A stretch of 64,000 nucleotides of DNA. Origin: Phreatobacter sp. (GTDB lineage Bacteria > Pseudomonadota > Alphaproteobacteria > Rhizobiales > Phreatobacteraceae). Below, piece after piece: positions 17,562 to 28,515 of the stretch. Both the position numbers and the translations under genes were made by a program. Below the pieces are notes generated by a model. It had not been told where the DNA came from. It saw nothing but the letters and a program-made list of their open reading frames with translations, and did no database searches. The stretch's first letter is position 1. Each line of letters opens with the position of its first letter. The stretch spans positions 186,001 to 250,000 of the forward strand of contig NZ_JAPZTZ010000014.1 of NCBI RefSeq assembly GCF_027532945.1, written 5' to 3'.

Positions 17562-17633
17562 ACGGGCGTCACCGGCCGCCACCTCAAGCCAGTGGAGCCG
17601 CGGGCGCTGCGGCTGACAATGTCGGGCCGGTCA
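17562..17633 (+). repeat. Copy C of receptor 3'-end repeat
   Basis: Matches 61 of 72 bases of copy A and keeps RHLKPVEPRALRLTMSGR in the receptor frame. It lies between the start of the glycosyltransferase operon (17463) and the end of the second LysR gene, whose stop codon (17631-17633) forms its last three bases. Together with copy B it brackets the glycosyltransferase operon. Confidence 0.8.
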
Positions 17634-18533
17634 GGGGCTCGCCGGAACGGCCGTGATGAAGCGGCGGAACTTGGCCGCCGCCTCGCCGCTCGGCTGGAGC
17701 GGCATGACAAGGCGCAGTTCCGTCGTCAGGCCTTCATCCGGCGCGAAGGAGAGATAGACGACGCCGGGATGGGCGATCATGCGCAGGGTCTGCGGCAGGA
17801 GGACAACCCCGAGGCCGAGGCCAACCATCGCGACGGCAGCACTGAGGCGCGGCGCCTCAGCACCGAAACGCGGTGAAAAGCCAGCGCGGTGGCAGGCCGC
17901 GATCGTCGCGGCGAAGAGGCCGAAGCCGTCGCGCCGCCCATAGACGATGAAGGTCGCATCGGCGAGGGCGGCAATCCGGATGGGTCCGGCATCAAGACGC
18001 TGCGCCATCGCAGCCGGCACGGCGGCGACCAGCGGTTCGCTGGTCATCTCGCTGGTCCAAAGTCCGTCGACGGGCGGCGTCCACAGGAAGGCCGCGTCGA
18101 GCATCGCGCCCCGCAAGGCGTCGATGAGTTGCGCGCTTTGTCCCTCCTGCAGCGTCAGCGCCACGTCCGGATAGCGCGCCTGGAATCGCCCGAGCCGGTC
18201 CTGCAGCGCGGCGTGGAGGGCGCTGGTCGCGGTGACGCCGATGACCAGCCGTCCCCGCTCGCCACGCGCGGTCTGCCGCGTCGTCTCGGCGAGCCGTTCC
18301 GCCTCCAGGAGAAGCCGCAGGGCGCCGTCCCTGAAGATGCGGCCAGCCTCCGTCAGCTCGACGCCGCGCGGGCGCCGCACCAGCAGCCGCGCCCCGACCC
18401 GCGCCTCGAGCTTCTGCAGCGCGCGGCTGAGCGGCGGCTGCTCGATGCCGAGCCTGGCAGCGGCCCGCGAGACCTGGCCTTCCTCCGCCACGACGAGGAA
18501 CTGCCTGAGGAGGTGATGATCCAGCCAGTCCAT
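17631..18533 (-). CDS. LysR-family transcriptional regulator
   Basis: Encodes 300 residues. The winged helix reads HHLLRQFLVVAEEGQVSRAAARLGIEQPPLSRALQKLEARVGARLLVRRPRGVELTEAG, followed by an effector domain (LVIGVTATSALHAALQDRL). Start ATG 18533 is chosen because the helix-turn-helix begins there; an open extension to 18683 overlaps the divergent gene. It faces a Bug-type binding protein gene and probably controls it. Its 3' end abuts repeat copy C but its length is normal, so it does not look truncated. Confidence 0.9.
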   Translation of the reverse strand: MDWLDHHLLRQFLVVAEEGQVSRAAARLGIEQPPLSRALQKLEARVGARLLVRRPRGVELTEAGRIFRDGALRLLLEAERLAETTRQTARGERGRLVIGVTATSALHAALQDRLGRFQARYPDVALTLQEGQSAQLIDALRGAMLDAAFLWTPPVDGLWTSEMTSEPLVAAVPAAMAQRLDAGPIRIAALADATFIVYGRRDGFGLFAATIAACHRAGFSPRFGAEAPRLSAAVAMVGLGLGVVLLPQTLRMIAHPGVVYLSFAPDEGLTTELRLVMPLQPSGEAAAKFRRFITAVPASP

Positions 18534-18648
18534 ACCCGATCCGGTATCGATGACGCCGAATTCGATCATGGACCGCCGGATCGCAAAACCACAACATCGA
18601 CCTGTGAACAAATGAGGCCGCACCATGCGGCCCGGCGGAGGACGCACC

Positions 18649-19632
18649 ATGAAGCCCTCAACCTTGATCGCATGCCTCGCCACCGGCCTTGCTGGCGCTG
18701 CCCTCGCCGGCCCCGCTGCCGCCGATTACCCGCAGCGGGCGATCACCCTCGTCGTGCCCTATGCGGCCGGTGGCACCAACGACACGCTGTCGCGCATCAT
18801 CGGCGAACATCTCGCCAAGACGCTCGGCCGCCCGGTGCTAATCGAGAACGACGCGGGGGCCGCCGGCACCCTCGCTGCACGCCGCGTGGCGCGGGCTACG
18901 CCCGACGGGCACACGCTGATCATGGGCAATATGGGCACCCATGCGGTGGCCGTCTCGCACTATCGCAGCCTCGGCTATCAGCCGCAGGCGGATTTCACCC
19001 CCATCGGCCTCACCGCGTCGGTGCCGGCGGTGGTGGTCGCCCGTCGCGACTTTACCGGCACGACGCTCACCGACCTGAAGGCGGTGCTGCGCTCTCGCCC
19101 GGAGGGATTGTCGGAGGCCCATATTGGCGTCGGGTCACCGACCCATACCTTCTGCACGCTGCTGCATGGCCTGATGGGCACCCGCGCGGTGCGGGTTGCC
19201 TATCGCGGCGGGTCACAGGCCATGAGCGACCTTGTCGGCGGCCATGCGGATTTCAGCTGCATCTCGCTCAGCGGCGCCATCGCCCAGATCAATGCGGGGA
19301 GCGTGAAGGCCCTTGCGGTGGCGACCCGCGAACGCGTCGGCATCATCCCTGCCGTTCCGACCGCAGCCGAAAGCGGGCTGCCGGGCTTCGAGGTCTCCAC
19401 CTGGAACGGGCTCTTCGCACCGCGGGGTCTGCCGCCGGCCATCCGCGACCGGCTGTCGGCCGCCATGGATGCCGCGCTGGCCGATCCCGGCGTGCAGGCG
19501 CGGTTGCTCGAGCTCGGCTTCGTCCTGCCCGCGCCGGCCGAACGCGGCGGCGAGGTCCTTGGCAGCCTCGTCGCCCGCGAGATCCCGCGCTGGGCGAAGG
19601 TGCTGCAGGAGGGTGGCATCGCGCCGGATTGA
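18649..19632 (+). CDS. Tripartite tricarboxylate transporter substrate-binding protein (Bug/TctC family)
   Basis: Encodes 327 residues. A signal peptide (to about AAADYP, residue 25) is followed by the Bug-family opening YPQRAITLVVPYAAGGTND, then GAAGTLAARRVARATPDGHTL. Start ATG 18649 follows GGAGG with good spacing. These periplasmic proteins bind carboxylates for TctAB permeases. No TctA or TctB gene lies next to it, so it is an orphan receptor that must use a distant permease or act as a sensor. It is divergent from a LysR gene. Confidence 0.93.
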   Translation: MKPSTLIACLATGLAGAALAGPAAADYPQRAITLVVPYAAGGTNDTLSRIIGEHLAKTLGRPVLIENDAGAAGTLAARRVARATPDGHTLIMGNMGTHAVAVSHYRSLGYQPQADFTPIGLTASVPAVVVARRDFTGTTLTDLKAVLRSRPEGLSEAHIGVGSPTHTFCTLLHGLMGTRAVRVAYRGGSQAMSDLVGGHADFSCISLSGAIAQINAGSVKALAVATRERVGIIPAVPTAAESGLPGFEVSTWNGLFAPRGLPPAIRDRLSAAMDAALADPGVQARLLELGFVLPAPAERGGEVLGSLVAREIPRWAKVLQEGGIAPD

Positions 19633-19752
19633 TGTGCGGCGGGCACAATGCGCCGAGCCCCATCCCCGTCCCATGTCCCAGGCAACTCTACGTAACCCGG
19701 CCTTAAGGCACGGCAGGCACCATCGCGCGCTGATCGCGAACGAGGCGCCCGA

Positions 19753-22032
19753 ATGTCGTCCCTTGAACCCACCATGGCGTCCGGTCTGGATGGACGGCGC
19801 GCCACTGTCGCGCGGCTCGCTCTTCCCGTCTTCGCGCTGGGCATCTTCCTCTCGGCATTCCTGCTCTTCAGCGTGCAGCCCCTCTTCACCAAGATGGTTC
19901 TGCCCAAGCTTGGCGGCGCGCCGGGCGTCTGGTCCGTGGCGATGGTGTTCTTCCAGGCCGTGCTGCTGCTGGGCTATCTCTATGCCCATGGCCTCACCCG
20001 CTGGCTGGCGCCGCGGCATGCGGTCGCGGTTCATCTGGCGCTGATCGTCCTCGTCGCCAGCCTCGCCCTGCCGATCAGCCTTGCGCCCGGATGGGGCAGG
20101 CCGCCCGTGGAGGGTGAAGCATTCTGGTTGCTCGGCCTTTTCGCCGTGTCGGTGGGACTGCCGTTCTTCGCCGTCTCTGCCAATGGACCGCTGCTGCAGG
20201 CCTGGTTCGCGCGCACCGGCCATGGCGCCGCCGCCGACCCCTATTTCCTCTATGGCGCCTCCAATCTCGGCTCCTTCATGGCGCTGATCGCCTATCCCTT
20301 CGTCGTCGAGCCGCTGCTGCCGCTGAACGTGCAGTCGGGGTTCTGGTCGATCGGATTCGCCGGGCTCGGCGCCGTCATCGGCCTGTGCGGCGCCATGCTC
20401 CTGGCCTCGCCCCGGACCGCGGCCACCCAGGCGCAACAGCTGGCCACCGCACCCGTCGGCTGGAGCGAACGCACAGCCTGGATCGGCCTGTCGGCGGTTC
20501 CGTCCGGCCTGCTCGTCGCTGTCACGGCCCATGTCACGACGGATGTCGCAGCCGTGCCGCTCCTGTGGATCGTGCCGCTGGCGATCTTCCTGCTGACCTT
20601 CGTTCTGGCATTCCGCGACGGCGCCGAACGCCTCCACACCACGATGCTCGCCATGCAGCCGGCCTTGCTCGCCGTCCTGCTCATCTCCCACGTGCTCGGC
20701 GCACGTGTGCCCTGGCTGCTCGCCGCGGCCCTGCACATCGGCTTCTTCTTCATCGCGACGATGGTGTGCCACGGCGAACTCTATCGCCGCCGTCCACCGG
20801 TCGCCCGCCTGACGGAGTTCTACGTTCTTCTCTCGCTCGGCGGCGTGCTGGGCGGAGCCTTCGCAAGCCTTGCCGCGCCGCTGCTGTTCTCGACCCTGCT
20901 GGAATATCCGATCCTGCTCGTCGCCACCGTGCTGTGCCGGCCCGGGGTCATGAAGGGCCTTGCCGCCCTCGGCGCGACGCGCCTGATGTTCGGTGCTCTC
21001 GCCCTCGCCGCCTTCGCCCTGAGCCCGGTCGTCCTGAAAGGAACCCTGGCCGCGGTTCCGGTCTGGGGCTTCCTCCTGGCCGTCCTGCTCCTGGGCGGTG
21101 TCATGGCGCTGAGCCGTGGGCGGCCGGTCGCTCTGCTCGTGGGCACGGCCCTGCTGGCGGCCACGGCCCAGACTCTCGACACCCTGAACGCGCCGCTCGC
21201 CCGCGAGCGCTCCTTCTTCGCCGTTCACAAAGTGACGGAAACGACATCGGGCAATGGCCGTTTTCTTGTCCATGGCACCACCGTTCACGGCGCCGAGCGG
21301 GTCAGAAATGCCGATGGGAGCGTGGTCCGGGACCGGCCGGAGCCGGTCAGCTATTTCTACCGGGGCGGTCCCTATAGCGAGGCCATCGAAGCAGTCCGCG
21401 CGCACCGCGGCGGCCGTATCGGCCGCGTGGCCGTGGTCGGCCTCGGCATGGGCTCCCTCGCCTGTCACGCCAGGCCTGGCGAAGACTGGGTCTTCTTCGA
21501 GATCGATCCCGTCGTCGTGAAGATCGCGCAGGACCAGCGCCTTTTCCGGTCGCTCTCCGTCTGCACACCCGGCGCACGCGTCGTCACGGGCGATGGCCGG
21601 CTGACCCTGGCCGACGAACCCCAGGCCTACGATCTCATCATCCTGGATGCGTTCAGCTCCAACGCCGTCCCGGTTCATCTTCTGACGGCGGAGGCGCTGG
21701 CGGGCTATGGCGCCAAGCTGGCACCCGATGGCGCGCTGCTCTTCAACATCACCAACCGCAGCATGGAGCTCGCCTCGGTGGTGGCCGCCTCTGCCAAGGC
21801 CAACGGCATGGTGACGGCGGCCAAGGCTGACCGGAACGACATCGGCGATCCCGATGTCACCCTCTTCGCAAAGGCCGAGGTCGCCATTGTCGCGCGGTCA
21901 CCACGGGGCCTCGGTCAACTCGCCGATGATCCGACCTGGCGACGGGTCGAGGCCTCCGCCAGCGTGCGCACCTGGACCGACGACTATTCGAATGTCGTCG
22001 ACGCCATTCGCCGCCGCTTGTGGAAGCCCTGA
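19753..22032 (+). CDS. Fused multi-spanning membrane / spermidine synthase-like protein
   Basis: Encodes 759 residues. About the first 490 hold many hydrophobic segments; the opening FLLFSVQPLFTKMVLPKLGGAPGVW is typical of the MFS/spermidine-synthase fusion family. Residues from about 500 form a Rossmann-fold spermidine synthase-like domain: VAVVGLGMGSLACHA, FFEIDPVVVKIA, VVTGDGRL, DLIILDAFSSNAVPVHLLT. Whether such fusions make or move polyamines is not settled. It is convergent with gyrB, 41 bases apart. Confidence 0.88.
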   Translation: MSSLEPTMASGLDGRRATVARLALPVFALGIFLSAFLLFSVQPLFTKMVLPKLGGAPGVWSVAMVFFQAVLLLGYLYAHGLTRWLAPRHAVAVHLALIVLVASLALPISLAPGWGRPPVEGEAFWLLGLFAVSVGLPFFAVSANGPLLQAWFARTGHGAAADPYFLYGASNLGSFMALIAYPFVVEPLLPLNVQSGFWSIGFAGLGAVIGLCGAMLLASPRTAATQAQQLATAPVGWSERTAWIGLSAVPSGLLVAVTAHVTTDVAAVPLLWIVPLAIFLLTFVLAFRDGAERLHTTMLAMQPALLAVLLISHVLGARVPWLLAAALHIGFFFIATMVCHGELYRRRPPVARLTEFYVLLSLGGVLGGAFASLAAPLLFSTLLEYPILLVATVLCRPGVMKGLAALGATRLMFGALALAAFALSPVVLKGTLAAVPVWGFLLAVLLLGGVMALSRGRPVALLVGTALLAATAQTLDTLNAPLARERSFFAVHKVTETTSGNGRFLVHGTTVHGAERVRNADGSVVRDRPEPVSYFYRGGPYSEAIEAVRAHRGGRIGRVAVVGLGMGSLACHARPGEDWVFFEIDPVVVKIAQDQRLFRSLSVCTPGARVVTGDGRLTLADEPQAYDLIILDAFSSNAVPVHLLTAEALAGYGAKLAPDGALLFNITNRSMELASVVAASAKANGMVTAAKADRNDIGDPDVTLFAKAEVAIVARSPRGLGQLADDPTWRRVEASASVRTWTDDYSNVVDAIRRRLWKP

Positions 22033-22073
22033 CCACACCCGGCCGGCGAGTGGGCCACCGATGACGCCAAGCC

Positions 22074-24569
<2,496 letters not shown>

Positions 24570-24773
24570 CTAGCGGGAACGGGTCGGAGTGTCCTGCGAC
24601 GCGCGCGGGCGTGGCCGGGACGGGCCTCTCATAGGCCCGAAAAGGGGAAAATGAAAGGCGAGGCGACGCGCAGCGCATCCCTCGCAAGGGTGGTTGACCG
24701 GGAGTCACGTTCAGGATTGCTTAGCGCCTGACATGCTACCGCACGGACGACGTGTGATTTAGGTTCCCTCGGT

Positions 24774-26528
24774 TTGGTCATCCGCATCCAGCATCTCCAG
24801 TGGCTCGGTGGGGTCGTGGCGGCTGCAGCCTGCCTGGCCCTGGGAATCCTGTCGCTCCATGCCAACTTCTCCGACCACATGCGCTATCGCCGTGCCGGCG
24901 AGCAGTTGCAGCGCTTCCATGCCTCGCTGATCGCCGCCACCTCCGTCTCCGCCGAGCGTGGCCCGGCCAACAGCGCCATGGGCGGCCGCGAGGAGGATCG
25001 CGCCGCTCTCACCGCCGCGCTGGCCGCCCGCAGGGCACTGAATGATCGCGACATCGCTGTTGCCGAGGCGCAGATCGGTCGGGACACCCGCTCCCTGGCC
25101 CTCGCCCAGATCGCCCGCCAGCTGCGCGACGACCTCGCCGCTGGCCGCGCCGCGGTGGATGCCGTCATCGCCCGTCCGGCCGCCTATCGCGGCGGCGCCC
25201 CGACCCGCCAGGCCATCGAGGCCATGTTTGCCGCCGCCGACACGGCCGCAAGGCTCCGGGAAGGCCTCGGCCACGACGCGGTGCTGGAAGCCTCCGAGCT
25301 CGCCTCCGACATCATCATCAACACGGTAGCTGGCGCCCTGCGCGAGGAGACCGGCCGGCTCGGCTCCTTCGTGGTCATGAAGCTCACCAGCGACGCGGCC
25401 ATCCATCCCCGCCTCGATGCCGCCATCGCCACGACCCGCGCCCGGATCGACATGCTGCGCTCGGCCCTGCGCAACTATGCCGCCGCTTTCCTGCCCGGCA
25501 GTGGCATCGAGCAGGCGGTTGCGACCGTCGAGGACACCTATTTCCGCGGCGCCCTGCCCTACGCGGAGCGGATCGCCGCCCTTGGCACCACCGAGCCGCG
25601 GCCCGATGCCGACACCTTCACCCGCCTCTACGTGCCGGGCATGAGGCCGGTCGAGGAGCTGCGCGACCGCGTCGCGACCGCCTCCCGCCAGACCATCGAG
25701 AAGCTGAGCCACCAATCCCAATTGATGGTGCTGGCCTCGCTGCTGCTCACCACGGTCGCCGTTCTCGCCATCGTCGCCATCGCCCTGGTCTTCCGCGATG
25801 GCCTGTTCCGTCCGCTGATGACCGCCCACCGGCAGGTGCTGCGCATCGCCAATGGCGACCTCTCCGACCCGCCGCAGCAGCATTCGGCCAGCGCCGAGGT
25901 CCGCGCCATGTTCGAGGGCCTGGAGATGCTGCGCCTGCAGCAGCGCCGCCGCCTCGAGCTCGAGGAGGAGCAGATGCGCCTCTCCGAGCGCCTGCGCCAC
26001 CTGTCGCGCACCGACATGCTGACCGGCCTGCTCAACCGCCGCGCCCTGCAGGAGGCGGCCGACCATGCCTTCGCCGCATCGGATGCCGGCGGCGGCCCCA
26101 TGTCCGTGATCCTCTTCGACATCGACCACTTCAAGGCGATCAATGACGGCCATGGCCATGGCGTCGGCGACGACGTGCTGCGTGCCATCGCCGAAACGCT
26201 GGGCCGCAGCCTCGGTCCCGACGCCGCTTTCGGCCGCCATGGCGGCGAGGAGTTCATCGTGCTTCTTCCCGGCGACGAGGCGCGGGCGATGGCCAGCGCC
26301 GAGGCCCTGCGCCGGGCGCTTGAACAGGTTGTCGTCCCCACCGCCCCGGACCTCACCGTGACCGGCAGCTTCGGCGTGGCGGTGCGCCTGCCGGGCAGCA
26401 GCCTGCCGCTCGAAGAGCTAGTCGCCATCGCCGACCGCCGGCTTTACCTTGCCAAGATCGCTGGCCGGAACCGCGTCTGCAGCAGCGATCCGCTGGGACC
26501 CTTGCCGCGCCGCGCCGCCGGCAACTGA
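24774..26528 (+). CDS. Membrane-bound diguanylate cyclase (GGDEF)
   Basis: Encodes 584 residues from a TTG start at 24774; no in-frame ATG or GTG precedes it and the next ATG would remove the first membrane segment. Layout: TM near residues 10-28, periplasmic sensor region to about 320, TM near 322-342, HAMP-like linker (LMTAHRQVLRIANGDLS), coiled linker and GGDEF domain from about 410. The active site reads FGRHGGEEFIVLLPG, with FDIDHFKAINDGHGH upstream, so c-di-GMP synthesis is expected. No RxxD inhibitory site is seen five residues before GGEEF. No EAL domain. Confidence 0.93.
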   Translation: MVIRIQHLQWLGGVVAAAACLALGILSLHANFSDHMRYRRAGEQLQRFHASLIAATSVSAERGPANSAMGGREEDRAALTAALAARRALNDRDIAVAEAQIGRDTRSLALAQIARQLRDDLAAGRAAVDAVIARPAAYRGGAPTRQAIEAMFAAADTAARLREGLGHDAVLEASELASDIIINTVAGALREETGRLGSFVVMKLTSDAAIHPRLDAAIATTRARIDMLRSALRNYAAAFLPGSGIEQAVATVEDTYFRGALPYAERIAALGTTEPRPDADTFTRLYVPGMRPVEELRDRVATASRQTIEKLSHQSQLMVLASLLLTTVAVLAIVAIALVFRDGLFRPLMTAHRQVLRIANGDLSDPPQQHSASAEVRAMFEGLEMLRLQQRRRLELEEEQMRLSERLRHLSRTDMLTGLLNRRALQEAADHAFAASDAGGGPMSVILFDIDHFKAINDGHGHGVGDDVLRAIAETLGRSLGPDAAFGRHGGEEFIVLLPGDEARAMASAEALRRALEQVVVPTAPDLTVTGSFGVAVRLPGSSLPLEELVAIADRRLYLAKIAGRNRVCSSDPLGPLPRRAAGN

Positions 26529-26627
26529 GGCGAGGCAAACCGGCGAGCCCCGCGCATCGCCGCCACATCCGCGCTACCTTCTGGTGCGAATCAGTCCGCG
26601 CTCCCCGCTTGTCGAGGCTCCGCCGCC

Positions 26628-27830
26628 ATGTTCGCTCGCCCACCCATCCTCCTGACCCGCCGCGCCACCCTCGCAGGCCTTGCAACCCTCGCGGCCCCCG
26701 GCCTGGTTGGTCCGGCGGAGGCCCAGTCCTTCGAGAGCTTCGTCGCCGGCCTCTGGCCCGCTGCGTCCTCGGCCGGCGTCTCGCGCGCCACCTTCGACCG
26801 CGCCTTTGCCGGCGTGCAGCCCAATCCGCGGGTGATCGAGCTGTCGCAGCGCCAGCCGGAATTCCGGCGGACCCTCGGTGACTATGTCGACGTGCGCGCC
26901 TCCAACAAGCGCGTCACCAACGGCCGGGCCGCCATTCGCGAGCATGGCGGCACCTTCCAGGCGGTCCAGGCGCGCTATGGCGTGCCCGGCGAGATCATCT
27001 GTTCCATCTGGGGCAACGAGACCTCCTACGGAACGTCCCGCGGCGAGCACTACGTGATCCAGGCCATGGCGACGCTCGCCGCCGCCGGCCGGCGCGTCGA
27101 CTTCTTTCGCCGCGAGCTGATCGCCGCCCTGCGCATCCTGCAGTCCGGCGACACGACGCCGCAGAACATGATCGGCTCCTGGGCCGGCGCCATGGGCCAT
27201 GTCCAGTTCATGCCGACGAGCTTCCATGCCTTCGCCGTGGACTTCACCGGCGACGGGCGCCGCGACATCTGGACCTCGATCCCTGACGCTATGGGCTCGG
27301 CGGCCAATTACCTGCGCCGCAACGGCTGGCAACCTGGCGTGCCCTGGGGCATGGAGGTCCACGCCCCGGGCCTTCCCGGCACCCGCGGCCAGCGCAAGAG
27401 CTTCGACAGCTGGGCGGCGTCCGGCGTGCGGCGCATCGGCGAGGGCTCGCTCGCCGGCGGCGCCGAGGCGACCTTGTGGAAGCCGGCCGGCGAAGGCGGT
27501 CCGCACCTGCTGCTGAGCTCCAACTTCAACGTCATCAAGCGCTACAACAACGCCGATTCCTACGCCCTCGCCGTCGCCCATCTCGGCGACCGCATTCGTG
27601 GCGCCGGCCGCTTCTCCAAGCCCTGGCCGCCCGGCGAAGGTGGCCTCACCCACGCCGACCGCGAGGAGATCCAGACGCGGCTGAACCGCCTCGGTTTCGA
27701 TCTCGGGGACGTCGACGGCATCCTCGGCGACAAGTCGAAGCAGGCGGTCCGCACCATGCAGGGCCGGTTCGGCATGCCGCAGAGCGGCGAGGCCGACCGC
27801 GCCTTCCTCGAAAGGCTGCGGCGCGGCTGA
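26628..27830 (+). CDS. Lytic murein transglycosylase (MltB-type) with peptidoglycan-binding domain
   Basis: Encodes 400 residues. An N-terminal signal (LLTRRATLAGLATLAAPG) has a twin-arginine look. The SLT_2 catalytic domain spans about 32-325: IWGNETSYGTSRGEHYVIQAMATLA contains the catalytic glutamate (GNE), then GSWAGAMGHVQFMPTSF. Residues from about 335 form a PG_binding_1 domain (RLGFDLGDVDGILGDKSKQAVR). It should cleave peptidoglycan to anhydro-muropeptides in the periplasm. A paralogue follows at 28516-29739. Confidence 0.94.
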   Translation: MFARPPILLTRRATLAGLATLAAPGLVGPAEAQSFESFVAGLWPAASSAGVSRATFDRAFAGVQPNPRVIELSQRQPEFRRTLGDYVDVRASNKRVTNGRAAIREHGGTFQAVQARYGVPGEIICSIWGNETSYGTSRGEHYVIQAMATLAAAGRRVDFFRRELIAALRILQSGDTTPQNMIGSWAGAMGHVQFMPTSFHAFAVDFTGDGRRDIWTSIPDAMGSAANYLRRNGWQPGVPWGMEVHAPGLPGTRGQRKSFDSWAASGVRRIGEGSLAGGAEATLWKPAGEGGPHLLLSSNFNVIKRYNNADSYALAVAHLGDRIRGAGRFSKPWPPGEGGLTHADREEIQTRLNRLGFDLGDVDGILGDKSKQAVRTMQGRFGMPQSGEADRAFLERLRRG

Positions 27831-27867
27831 GGCATAAGCTGGCACGCGGCTTGTATCGACGGGAACC

Positions 27868-28413
27868 ATGACCCGCCCGATCCCCGTCTCCTTCACGGCC
27901 GGCGCCAGCGGCGACTGGCACATCCTCGCGATCCATCCGGTCGCCGGTCCTCCGCTGGCAGCGGCGGCGCGGCTGTCGGTGACGAGCGGCGAGGCCCCGC
28001 CGCCTGGCCTCTGGACGCTGACCGGCAGCACCAGCAACGCCCGCTACGCGACCCGCGCCGAGACCGACGGCCTCGCCGCGCGCCAGCAGGGCCTTGGGCG
28101 CCCGGCCGCCACCCGCGCCGCTCTGATCCCGATCACCAAGAACCCGGACTGGTGGGCCTTGGCGCAGGACGAGCGGCGCGCCATCTTCGAGGAGCGCTCT
28201 CGCCATACCGCCATCGGCATGGATTATCTCCCCGCCATCGCCCGCCGGCTGCACCATTGCCGCGAGCTCGGCGGCCCCTTTGACTTCCTCACCTGGTTCG
28301 AATTTTCGCCCGAGGCGGAGCCGGCCTTCGACGCCATGCTCTCCCGCCTCCGGGCCACCGAAGAGTGGCGCTTCGTCGCGGCGGAGGTCGATATCCGCCT
28401 CGCCCGCGACTGA
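27868..28413 (+). CDS. Chlorite dismutase-family protein
   Basis: Encodes 181 residues with the single-domain chlorite dismutase/HemQ-like pattern: TSNARYATRAETDGL, KNPDWWALAQDERRAIFEERSRHTAIGMDYLPAIARRLHHCRELGGPFDFLTWFEF (shown in part). The histidine within RRLHHCREL is the expected proximal haem ligand. Short Cld-family proteins like this may have weak chlorite or peroxide activity or unrelated roles. It sits between two paralogous lytic transglycosylases in the same direction, 37 bases after the first. No signal peptide is visible. Confidence 0.85.
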   Translation: MTRPIPVSFTAGASGDWHILAIHPVAGPPLAAAARLSVTSGEAPPPGLWTLTGSTSNARYATRAETDGLAARQQGLGRPAATRAALIPITKNPDWWALAQDERRAIFEERSRHTAIGMDYLPAIARRLHHCRELGGPFDFLTWFEFSPEAEPAFDAMLSRLRATEEWRFVAAEVDIRLARD

Positions 28414-28515
28414 CCCATGGACGGCATCGGCGGGCCGCGCTTAACTCTTCGTTCAGCGTAAGCGTTGTTTTCCTTGGAGCCTGGAGCTGCCCGTTCCGCA
28501 CCGGAGGCGCTTGGC

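Noticed and set aside
10252..17633. Integrative element with integrase
   Set aside because: Despite the repeats, no integrase, transposase or resolvase gene is seen between or beside the copies.
19213..21678. Very long open frame antisense to the membrane/spermidine synthase gene
   Set aside because: GC-rich wobble bias opens the opposite strand; the product is low-complexity, Gln/Arg/Asp-rich and resembles no family.
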